Positions 1 to 5,281 of a DNA stretch of 6,848 nucleotides are shown here, piece by piece. A program made the translations under genes and the position numbers. The stretch's first letter is position 1. Every line of letters starts with the position of its first letter. Source of the DNA: Phycisphaera sp. (GTDB lineage: Bacteria; Planctomycetota; Phycisphaerae; Phycisphaerales; Phycisphaeraceae); the NCBI GenBank assembly GCA_029287335.1, contig JARFRI010000393.1:1-6848 (forward strand), in the 5' to 3' direction. Under the pieces are notes generated by a model, which saw only the letters and a list, made by a program, of their open reading frames with translations, made no database searches and had not been told where the DNA came from.

Positions 1-808
1 GGGAGCGTTGGCGGAGCAACTCGATGATTTCTTTTTTGCCTGAGGTGTAGCCGCCCGAGGCGCCGCCGATGGCTTTGCCCAGCGTGCCGGTGGTGATGTC
101 GATGCGGTCGATACAGCCGCAGTACTCGTGCGTGCCTCGGCCGGTCTTGCCGATGAAGCCGGTGGCGTGGCAATCATCAAAGTGGACGAGCGCGTTGTAC
201 TTGTCCGCGAGATCGCAGACCTTGTCGAGTTGGGCGATGTAGCCGGCCATGGAGAAGACGCCATCGGTCGTGATGAGCTTGTATCGCGCGCCGTCGGCCT
301 CGGCCTGCTGGAGTTGTTTCTCCAGGTCGGCCATATCGTTGTTGGCGTAGCGGTAGCGCATCGCTTTGCACAGGCGTACGCCATCGATGATGGATGCGTG
401 GTTGAGCGAGTCGGAGATGATCGCGTCTTCTTTGGTGAGCAGGGTCTCGAAGAGCCCGCCGTTGGCGTCGAAGCATGAGGAGTAGAGGATCGTGTCCTCG
501 GTGCCGAGGAACTCGGAGAGTTTGGCTTCCAGGTCTTTGTGGATCTGCTGGGTGCCGCAGATGAAGCGGACCGACGCCAGGCCGTAGCCCCAGTCGTCCA
601 TTGCTTTTTTGGCCGCTTCAACGACCTCGTGATGGTCGGCCAGGCCGAGGTAGTTATTCGCACACATGTTCAGGACTTTTTTGTCGCTCGTCGTCACGCC
701 GACACGCGCGTCCTGTGGCGAGGTCATCACGCGCTCGGACTTATAGAGCCCAGCGTCTTTGATTTCGTCGATGGTCGATTGGAGGTGGTTTTTAAATTCG
801 CCGTACAT
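1..808 (-). CDS. kbl: 2-amino-3-ketobutyrate CoA ligase (glycine C-acetyltransferase), 3' part missing
   Basis: This PLP enzyme cleaves 2-amino-3-ketobutyrate with CoA to glycine and acetyl-CoA, the second step of threonine breakdown after Tdh. I translated 269 residues from ATG at 808-806. The frame runs off the left edge; the family is about 400 residues, so roughly the last third is missing. Visible signatures of the alpha-oxoamine synthase family are NNYLGLADH (51-59), [10 protein letters not shown] (134-143), FDDCHATGF (210-218) and [15 protein letters not shown] (240-254), where K245 should be the PLP-binding lysine. The fit to E. coli Kbl extends through the N-terminus, which supports this start, although the upstream sequence has only a weak purine stretch and no clear Shine-Dalgarno site. 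It lies downstream of tdh on the same strand, 93 bp away, and is probably cotranscribed. One oddity is Ala at 188 in VFSMAG, where I recall Asp in E. coli (VFSMDG). Confidence 0.95.
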   Translation of the reverse strand, partial: MYGEFKNHLQSTIDEIKDAGLYKSERVMTSPQDARVGVTTSDKKVLNMCANNYLGLADHHEVVEAAKKAMDDWGYGLASVRFICGTQQIHKDLEAKLSEFLGTEDTILYSSCFDANGGLFETLLTKEDAIISDSLNHASIIDGVRLCKAMRYRYANNDMADLEKQLQQAEADGARYKLITTDGVFSMAGYIAQLDKVCDLADKYNALVHFDDCHATGFIGKTGRGTHEYCGCIDRIDITTGTLGKAIGGASGGYTSGKKEIIELLRQRS

Positions 809-830
809 CTTTTGTTTCTCGCTTTCATTG

Positions 831-896
831 GCCACGGATGTACACGGATTATCACAGATGTTTTCCAATCCGTGCTGATCCGTGTCAATCCGTGGC
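831..896. repeat. Inverted repeat built from CACGGAT units between tdh and kbl
   Basis: The left arm (831-860) is three 10-base units, GCCACGGATG, TACACGGATT and ATCACAGATG. The right arm (867-896) is AATCCGTGCT, GATCCGTGTC and AATCCGTGGC, the same motif inverted. The arms match at 24 of 30 positions and are separated by a 6-base spacer (TTTTCC). The outer ends GCCACGGAT and ATCCGTGGC are perfect complements. In the tdh-kbl transcript it would fold into a long hairpin starting 5 bases after the tdh stop codon and ending about 22 bases before the kbl start. No long U-run follows on the minus strand, so it does not look like an intrinsic terminator. A dispersed palindromic repeat, an mRNA stabiliser or processing site, or a protein-binding site are all possible. 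I cannot tell which from one copy. Confidence 0.85.
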
Positions 897-901
897 AAAA
901 A

Positions 902-1936
902 TTACCAGTTCAATACTACTTTCCCGCAATCACCACTGAGCATCGCATCAAAGCCTTGCTGAAAATCTTCTGCAGCGAAGCGGTGTGTGATCACCGGCGA
1001 CAGATCCAAGCCGCTTTGGACCATCACCGCCATCTTGTACCACGTGGCGTACATCTCTCGGCCGTAGATGCCTTTGATGGTGAGCATGTTGAAGACGACG
1101 GTGTTCCAGTCGATGACCATGCCGGGGTCGGGGATGCCTAAGACGGAGATCTTCCCGCCGTGGGTCATATTATCGATCATGTCGCGGAAAGCGCTGGCGT
1201 TGCCTGACATTTCAAGCCCGACGTCGAAGCCCTCGCGCATGCCCAGTTGCTTCTGCGTGTCAGCGATCGACTGCTTGGTCACATTGATCGCCAGCGTCGC
1301 GCCCATCTTTTTGGCCAGGTCCAGGCGGTAGTCGTTGACATCCGTAACGACGACGTGCCGTGCCCCGGCGTGCTTGCAGATCGCCGCGGCCATGATCCCG
1401 ATCGGCCCGGCCCCGGTGATCAGCACATCCTCACCCAGAAGGTCCCACTGCAGCGCGGTGTGTGTCGCATTGCCAAAGGGATCAAAAATAGAGGCAACAT
1501 CTCGATCAATCCCGGGGGGGTGTTCCCAGACGTTCGCGTTCGGGATACTGATGTACTCCGCGAACGCGCCGGTGCGGTTGACGCCGATGCCTTTAGTGTC
1601 CTTGCACAGGTGGCGTCGGCCAGCCAGGCAGTTGCGACAGCGGCCACAGACGACATGTCCTTCGCCCGAAACGATCATGCCGGGGGTGTAATCGTTGACG
1701 TTGGAGCCGACCTCGACGACCTCGCCGACGAACTCGTGTCCGACGACCATGGGCACGGGGATGGTCTTTTTTGCCCAGTCGTCCCACTTGTAGATGTGCA
1801 GGTCGGTGCCGCAGATGCCGGTGCGGTCGATCTTGACGAGCACATCATTAATCCCGATCTCGGGCAGGGGCACGTCCTGCATCCACAGGCCGACCTCGGG
1901 TGACGCTTTAACAAGGGCTTTCATGGTTTCAGGCAT
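902..1936 (-). CDS. tdh: L-threonine 3-dehydrogenase, zinc-dependent
   Basis: This cytoplasmic enzyme oxidises L-threonine to 2-amino-3-ketobutyrate with NAD+, feeding the Kbl step next door. The 344 residues compare well with E. coli Tdh (341). It is a medium-chain dehydrogenase/reductase: catalytic zinc ligands C42 (GICGTDLH), H67 and E68 ([14 protein letters not shown]); structural zinc cysteines C97, C100, C103 and C111; Rossmann motif GAGPIG at 175-180, with D199 at the end of the second strand, as expected for NAD. The Tdh-like stretch [13 protein letters not shown] (150-162) separates it from general alcohol dehydrogenases. The start is uncertain: M1 and M5 (ATG at 1924-1922) are both possible, and M5 aligns with the E. 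coli start. Neither has a clear Shine-Dalgarno site; a GGAGG at 1974-1970 is too far upstream. It is divergent from leuA and probably heads a tdh-kbl operon. Confidence 0.96.
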   Translation of the reverse strand: MPETMKALVKASPEVGLWMQDVPLPEIGINDVLVKIDRTGICGTDLHIYKWDDWAKKTIPVPMVVGHEFVGEVVEVGSNVNDYTPGMIVSGEGHVVCGRCRNCLAGRRHLCKDTKGIGVNRTGAFAEYISIPNANVWEHPPGIDRDVASIFDPFGNATHTALQWDLLGEDVLITGAGPIGIMAAAICKHAGARHVVVTDVNDYRLDLAKKMGATLAINVTKQSIADTQKQLGMREGFDVGLEMSGNASAFRDMIDNMTHGGKISVLGIPDPGMVIDWNTVVFNMLTIKGIYGREMYATWYKMAVMVQSGLDLSPVITHRFAAEDFQQGFDAMLSGDCGKVVLNW

Positions 1937-2012
1937 GGGGCGTGGGTCGCTTTGGCAGGGTGTTTCCGGCCTCCTTCATGGTCAGGCGGTAGGGTAGCCG
2001 ATGTAGCAATCG

Positions 2013-2041
2013 TTGACATGACCGCCCACCGGGAATATGCT
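2013..2041 (+). promoter_or_regulatory. Sigma70-type promoter of the leuL-leuA transcript
   Basis: A perfect -35 hexamer TTGACA (2013-2018) is followed by exactly 17 bases and a -10-like TATGCT (2036-2041, four of six matches to TATAAT). The usual -10 to +1 distance predicts transcription starting at about 2048, which is the A of the leader-peptide ATG. Its position just upstream of a leucine-rich leader peptide and a terminator hairpin supports the call. Promoters of this phylum may not follow the E. coli consensus, so this is an inference from sequence fit. Confidence 0.7.
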
Positions 2042-2047
2042 TCCGCC

Positions 2048-2122
2048 ATGCACCGTAACCTACTCCAGCTCGACCTAGCGACCGGCCTCATCGGCCTACT
2101 GCTATTGGACCGCGCTGGATAG
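2048..2122 (+). CDS. leuL: leu leader peptide (attenuation peptide)
   Basis: A 24-codon open frame from ATG at 2048 to TAG at 2120-2122. Nine of 24 residues are leucine (positions 5, 6, 8, 10, 14 and 17-20), including four consecutive Leu codons CTA-CTG-CTA-TTG at 2096-2107. Four of the nine are CTA. Residues 15-21 read IGLLLLD, close to the IGLLLLN I recall in the E. coli LeuL leader. The peptide is presumably not functional itself: its translation would sense charged leucyl-tRNA and set the fold of the RNA that follows. A GGGAA at 2031-2035 is the only Shine-Dalgarno-like sequence, and it overlaps the predicted promoter, so it may not be in the mRNA. There is no other start codon in frame nearby. 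Confidence 0.85.
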   Translation: MHRNLLQLDLATGLIGLLLLDRAG

Positions 2123-2180
2123 GGCACTGCGATCGCTTTATACGATCACCACGACCCTGTCTGGCATCTGCCCGACAGGG
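2059..2180 (+). promoter_or_regulatory. leuA attenuator: alternative RNA pairings 1:2, 2:3 and 3:4
   Basis: Four segments can pair in mutually exclusive ways. Segment 1 (2059-2069) pairs with segment 2 (2114-2123): CCTA with TAGG and TCCAGC with GCTGGA, 10 bp with one bulged C. Segment 2 (2114-2124) alternatively pairs with segment 3 (2155-2165) in 11 consecutive pairs, three of them G-U; this is the antiterminator. Its loop can hold a small GATCG/CGATC hairpin (2131-2135 with 2143-2147). Segment 3 alternatively pairs with segment 4 (2170-2180) to form the terminator. A ribosome stalled at the early Leu codons (5, 6, 8) would cover segment 1 and free segment 2 for the antiterminator. A ribosome reaching the stop at 2120-2122 would cover segment 2 and let the terminator form. 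The pairings were worked out by hand, without folding energies. Confidence 0.8.
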
Positions 2181-2187
2181 TTTTTTT
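2155..2187 (+). terminator. Intrinsic terminator of the leuA attenuator
   Basis: CCCTGTC (2155-2161) pairs perfectly with GACAGGG (2174-2180). A T/C mismatch, three further pairs GGC/GCC and a 4-base loop (ATCT) complete the stem, and seven Ts follow at once (2181-2187). It lies 33 bases after the leader-peptide stop and 51 bases before leuA. A terminator in front of the gene, preceded by a Leu-rich peptide, is the standard layout of amino-acid attenuation. Confidence 0.92.
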
Positions 2188-2238
2188 ATTGATACGCTTC
2201 ACCAACCATTACACCGACCCCAAACCCCGGACCCCATC

Positions 2239-3795
2239 ATGGCCACCCCCATCCGCATCTTCGACACCACCCTCCGCGACGGCGAGCAGTCCCCCGGGGC
2301 CTCGCTCAACCACGAAGAAAAGATCGAGATCGCCCGTCAACTCGAGGCGCTGGGCGTCGACATCATCGAGGCCGGCTTCCCCATCACCAGCCAAGGCGAC
2401 TTCGAAGCCGTCAAAGCCATCGGCAAGGATCTTGCCCAGACCACCGTCTGTGGCCTGGCCCGCTGTGTCGATCGGGATATCGAACGCGCGGCCGAGGCGT
2501 TGCGATCGGCCTACAAGCCGCGCATCCACGTCTTCTGCGCGACATCCAAGATCCACCTGGACCACAAGTTCAAGAAGCCTTTCGAGACGATCGTCGAGAT
2601 GTCGGTCAAGGGCGTCGCCAAGGCAAAGAGCTACGTCGACGATGTCGAGTTCAGTCCTGAAGATGGCAGCCGAACGAGCATCGATGACCTGGTCACGATC
2701 ACCAAAGCGGTGATCGAGGCCGGCGCGACGACGATCAACATCCCCGACACGGTCGGCTATTCGACGCCTGCCGAGTACGGTGCGATCTTTAGACAGTTGC
2801 ACGAACGCCTGCCCGAGATCGAAGCCAAAGGCATCGTGTTGTCCTCGCACTGCCACAACGACCTTGGCCTCGCAGTCGCCAACTCGCTTAGCGCGATGCA
2901 GAACGGTGCCAAGCAGATCGAGTGTACGATCAACGGCATCGGCGAACGGGCGGGCAACGCGGCGCTCGAAGAGCTCGTCATGGCCATGCGGACCCGCGCC
3001 GATTTCTACGAAAACTACACAACCTCCATCAATACAAAAGAGATCTACAAGGCCTCGCGGATGGTCAGTAACCTGACGGGTCTATCCGTGCAGCGCAACA
3101 AAGCGATCGTCGGACAAAACGCCTTCGCCCATGAATCCGGTATCCATCAGGACGGCATGCTCAAGAACCGCGACACCTACGAGATCATGGACCCGCGCTC
3201 CATCGGTGTGCCCGAGAGCAAGCTCGTGCTCGGCAAGCTGTCGGGCCGGCACGCGCTGTCGGACCGCGTCAAAGAGATGGGCTACACGATCGATGACGAA
3301 ACGCTGCAGCGCGTGTACGACGACTTCAAGAGCCTGGCCGACCGCAAAAAGGAAGTGTACGACGAAGACATCGAAGCGCTGCTCGATAAGCGCCTGGGCG
3401 AGGTCCGCAAGCTCTGGGAACTCAGGTTCCTGCGCGTCACCGCGGGCACGGACGAGACAGCGATGGCCTTTGTCGAGTTGCATGATTCCGCCGGCGTCGT
3501 ACAAAAAGAAACCGCCCACGGCGACGGCCCGCTGGACGCGGTCTTCACCGCCATCCAGCGCATCACCGGCGTCACGGTCACGCTCGAAGAGTTCACCACC
3601 CGCGCCATCACCGGCGGCAAAGACGCTCAGGGCGAAGCATCGGTCGCCATCTCCCACCACGGCCACAAGGTCCGCGGCCGAGGCGTCAGCACCGACGTCA
3701 TCGAAGCCGCGGCCGAGGCATACCTCTCCGCGATCAATCGCATCAAGACGATCGATGCGAAAGCAAGCGAACAAGAACCGGCGGCCCAGCCATGA
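2239..3795 (+). CDS. leuA: 2-isopropylmalate synthase
   Basis: It condenses acetyl-CoA with 2-oxoisovalerate to 2-isopropylmalate, the first committed step of leucine synthesis. The 518 residues are close to E. coli LeuA (523). The TIM-barrel catalytic domain (about 5-270) opens with FDTTLRDGEQSPG (8-20), with R13 and D14 in the active site. SSHCHNDLG supplies the metal-binding H204 and H206, and GERAGNAALEE (235-245) supplies N240. QNAFAHESGIHQDG, in the linker region, is typical of LeuA and separates it from homocitrate synthase. The C-terminal regulatory domain (about 370-505, including AHGDGPLDAVFTAI) is intact, so leucine feedback inhibition is plausible. The start is fixed by the family N-terminus; no Shine-Dalgarno site precedes it. 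Expression should be under the attenuator upstream. Its TGA overlaps the next ATG by four bases, and leuB, leuC and leuD do not follow. Confidence 0.97.
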   Translation: MATPIRIFDTTLRDGEQSPGASLNHEEKIEIARQLEALGVDIIEAGFPITSQGDFEAVKAIGKDLAQTTVCGLARCVDRDIERAAEALRSAYKPRIHVFCATSKIHLDHKFKKPFETIVEMSVKGVAKAKSYVDDVEFSPEDGSRTSIDDLVTITKAVIEAGATTINIPDTVGYSTPAEYGAIFRQLHERLPEIEAKGIVLSSHCHNDLGLAVANSLSAMQNGAKQIECTINGIGERAGNAALEELVMAMRTRADFYENYTTSINTKEIYKASRMVSNLTGLSVQRNKAIVGQNAFAHESGIHQDGMLKNRDTYEIMDPRSIGVPESKLVLGKLSGRHALSDRVKEMGYTIDDETLQRVYDDFKSLADRKKEVYDEDIEALLDKRLGEVRKLWELRFLRVTAGTDETAMAFVELHDSAGVVQKETAHGDGPLDAVFTAIQRITGVTVTLEEFTTRAITGGKDAQGEASVAISHHGHKVRGRGVSTDVIEAAAEAYLSAINRIKTIDAKASEQEPAAQP

Positions 3796-4361
3796 GTTTT
3801 GAGATCAAAGTCGATGAGGAATTGTCGCTACGATTGGTCGAACCGCGTTACGCCGAAGAAGTCTATGAGGCAGTCAATGCCAATCGTGAACATATTGGGC
3901 GATGGCTGGGCTGGTTAACGGATAGCTACAGCCTCGAAAGTTCAAGCGTCCGTGCAGCCCAATGCCTGAAGGATTTTGCTGATCGCAAGCAATTAGCGGT
4001 GACCTTGATTGTCGATGGGCAGGTCGTTGGCGCAAGCGGCTGGACCTGTTGGAACCAAGAGACTTTGCATGATGGACGGTTGGAGACATCCTCGGCAGAC
4101 ATCGGCTACTGGCTCATCGAATCGGCGCAGGGCAAGGGCCTGGTGACGCGCGCGGTTCGTGCGCTGACGACGCTGGCCATTGAAACATACGACATCCGCA
4201 GGGTGACCATCCACGCTGAGCCTGAGAATGAAAAGAGTTGGAAGGTGGCTGAGCGATTGGGTTATACCTACGAGGGCACGCTGCGTGATGTGTTCCGCTG
4301 TGATGGCCGTGTGGTGAACCACAAGCTGTATTCCATGTTGGCCGAGGAGTGGAAGCCATGA
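3792..4361 (+). CDS. GNAT N-acetyltransferase, RimJ/RimL (YdaF-like) type
   Basis: A 189-residue cytoplasmic acetyl-CoA-dependent acyltransferase of the GNAT fold. The RimL/YdaF pattern is clear along its length: an N-terminal LSLRLVEPRYAEEVY segment (11-25), DIGYWL (103-108) leading to the acetyl-CoA pyrophosphate loop QGKGLVTRA (113-121), then N146 and S149 in ENEKS, VAERLGYTYEGTLRD, and a C-terminal YSMLAEEW. RimL and RimJ acetylate N-termini of ribosomal proteins, but many relatives act on other proteins or small molecules, so the substrate is open. The ATG overlaps the leuA stop by four bases (ATGA), implying translational coupling, and its own TGA overlaps the following ATG in the same way. 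I infer it is made from the leucine-attenuated transcript. Codon use looks somewhat less GC-biased than in leuA. Confidence 0.9.
   Translation: MSFEIKVDEELSLRLVEPRYAEEVYEAVNANREHIGRWLGWLTDSYSLESSSVRAAQCLKDFADRKQLAVTLIVDGQVVGASGWTCWNQETLHDGRLETSSADIGYWLIESAQGKGLVTRAVRALTTLAIETYDIRRVTIHAEPENEKSWKVAERLGYTYEGTLRDVFRCDGRVVNHKLYSMLAEEWKP
4345..4349 (+). promoter_or_regulatory. Ribosome binding site that decides the methyltransferase start
   Basis: AGGAG lies 8 bases before ATG at 4358, inside the end of the acetyltransferase gene. It favours that ATG over the in-frame GTG at 4349, which overlaps the site itself. Confidence 0.75.
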
Positions 4362-5086
4362 AATCCACAGTCGATGAAATCCGCGATCGCTTTGACAACG
4401 ATGTTGAACGGTTCTCGAACCTTGAGACCGGCCAGAGCGCGACGATCGATGCGCCGCTGTGCATGGAGCTGGTGGTCGACTCGGCTGCGGCGGTGACGTC
4501 CGATGCGCGGTCGCTACTCGACATCGGCTGCGGCGCAGGTAACTACACGCTGAAATTGCTGGAGCGTTTTAAGGATGCGGACGCGACGCTGATCGACCTA
4601 AGCCGACCGATGCTGGATCGTGCATCGCAGCGCGTCAGCGAAGCGACCATAGGGCGGGTCACGACGATGCAATCTGACATCCGCGATATCGAGCTCGGCG
4701 AGCAGCAACACGATGTCGCCGTCGCGGCGGCGGTGCTACATCACCTGCGATCCGACGAAGAATGGCGGGAGGTCTGCGCGAAAGTTTATGCCGCGCTGAA
4801 CCCCGGCGGCTCGTTCTGGATCGTGGATCTGATCAGCCATACCCACGCCCCGGTGCAGGCCGCGATGTGGCGGCGCTACGGCGAGTACCTGACTGAACTG
4901 CGTGATGAAGCATACCGCGATGAGGTTTTGGCCTATGTCGATAAAGAGGACAGCCCGGTGTCGGTGATGACGGTCGTGGACCACCTTCGCGGGGCGGGGT
5001 TCGATGGCGTCGAGATCCTGCACAAGAACAACTGTTTCGCAGCATTTGGGGCTGTGAAACCAGCCGTGGGAATCGAAGCCCGATGA
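4358..5086 (+). CDS. Class I SAM-dependent methyltransferase, substrate unknown
   Basis: A 242-residue cytoplasmic protein with a Rossmann-type methyltransferase domain. Motif I LLDIGCGAGNY (53-63) binds SAM. The acidic residue at the end of the second strand is D80 (ATLIDLSRPML), followed by the MQSDIRDIEL region, then VLHHL and the LNPGGSFWIVDL motif. The C-terminal part, including YVDKEDSPVSVM and the NNCFAAFGAVK ending, resembles unassigned Methyltransf_25/12-type proteins often compared with CmoA/CmoM-like tRNA-modifying enzymes. I cannot name a substrate. The ATG at 4358 has a good AGGAG site and overlaps the acetyltransferase stop (ATGA). An in-frame GTG at 4349 would add three residues but is less likely. 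It is the last gene of the leuA unit; no convincing terminator follows. Confidence 0.88.
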   Translation: MKSTVDEIRDRFDNDVERFSNLETGQSATIDAPLCMELVVDSAAAVTSDARSLLDIGCGAGNYTLKLLERFKDADATLIDLSRPMLDRASQRVSEATIGRVTTMQSDIRDIELGEQQHDVAVAAAVLHHLRSDEEWREVCAKVYAALNPGGSFWIVDLISHTHAPVQAAMWRRYGEYLTELRDEAYRDEVLAYVDKEDSPVSVMTVVDHLRGAGFDGVEILHKNNCFAAFGAVKPAVGIEAR

Positions 5087-5168
5087 ATCGCGTTTTTGAG
5101 TGATACAGCCCCGGTTCTGTGAGCGTCTTATTAGATGCGTGCAGGTTGATATGCATGTTTTGGGCCAG

Positions 5169-5260
5169 CGACCGTGTTGGTCGATACAGTAAGTAGAGGT
5201 CAGGGCGTCGCGACGCAGGATGCACGCGGCCCTGACGAGGAGAGCGGGGCAGCCCCCCGC
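5169..5260 (+). promoter_or_regulatory. Structured 5' leader of phoH2: three consecutive hairpins
   Basis: The 195-bp spacer 5087-5281 holds no convincing gene but is rich in hairpins. H1: CGACC (5169-5173) with GGTCG (5179-5183), loop GTGTT. H2: GTCAGGGC (5199-5206) with GCCCTGAC (5229-5236), extended by CGCG/CGCG (5209-5212 with 5225-5228) and GCA/TGC around a GGA loop, about 15 bp with small internal loops. H3: GCGGGG (5244-5249) with CCCCGC (5255-5260), loop CAGCC, ending 6 bases before the AAGGAG ribosome binding site. No U-run follows H2 or H3, so these are not terminators. Control of translation initiation, RNA stability or protein binding is plausible. It matches no riboswitch class that I recognise, and I found no convincing promoter. 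Confidence 0.55.
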
Positions 5261-5266
5261 GAGACA

Positions 5267-5272
5267 AAGGAG
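5267..5272 (+). promoter_or_regulatory. Strong ribosome binding site of phoH2
   Basis: AAGGAG lies 9 bases before ATG at 5282. It sets the start there and argues against the GTG at 5174, which would run the coding frame through the hairpins. Confidence 0.85.
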
Positions 5273-5281
5273 TCTAACTGG

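Noticed and set aside
831..896. CRISPR-like array or intrinsic terminator
   Set aside because: The units are 10 bases, inverted between arms and without spacers, so it is not CRISPR. No U-run follows on the transcribed strand, so it is not an intrinsic terminator.
539..1141. 200-codon plus-strand frame across kbl and tdh
   Set aside because: It lies opposite two well-supported genes, crosses their intergenic repeat, and its translation shows no recognisable motif. High GC produces such antisense frames.
1247..1903. 218-codon plus-strand frame opposite tdh
   Set aside because: It mirrors the Tdh coding sequence and has no domain of its own.
2037..2078. Alternative small frame from the ATG at 2037
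   Set aside because: It encodes a 13-residue peptide with only one leucine, lies in the predicted -10 region and does not match the attenuator geometry. The frame from 2048 explains the leucine codons.
2209..2856. 215-codon minus-strand frame opposite leuA
   Set aside because: It is the antisense shadow of the conserved LeuA catalytic domain, with no family signature. The same applies to 3082-3774 (minus) and 3131-3802 (plus).
5105..5120. ACAG/CTGT hairpin as a terminator of the leuA operon
   Set aside because: The stem is only four pairs and no T-run follows it.
5174..5281. N-terminal extension of the PhoH2 protein from a GTG at 5174
   Set aside because: It would add 36 residues unlike the family, run through the hairpins, and ignore the strong AAGGAG site before ATG at 5282.
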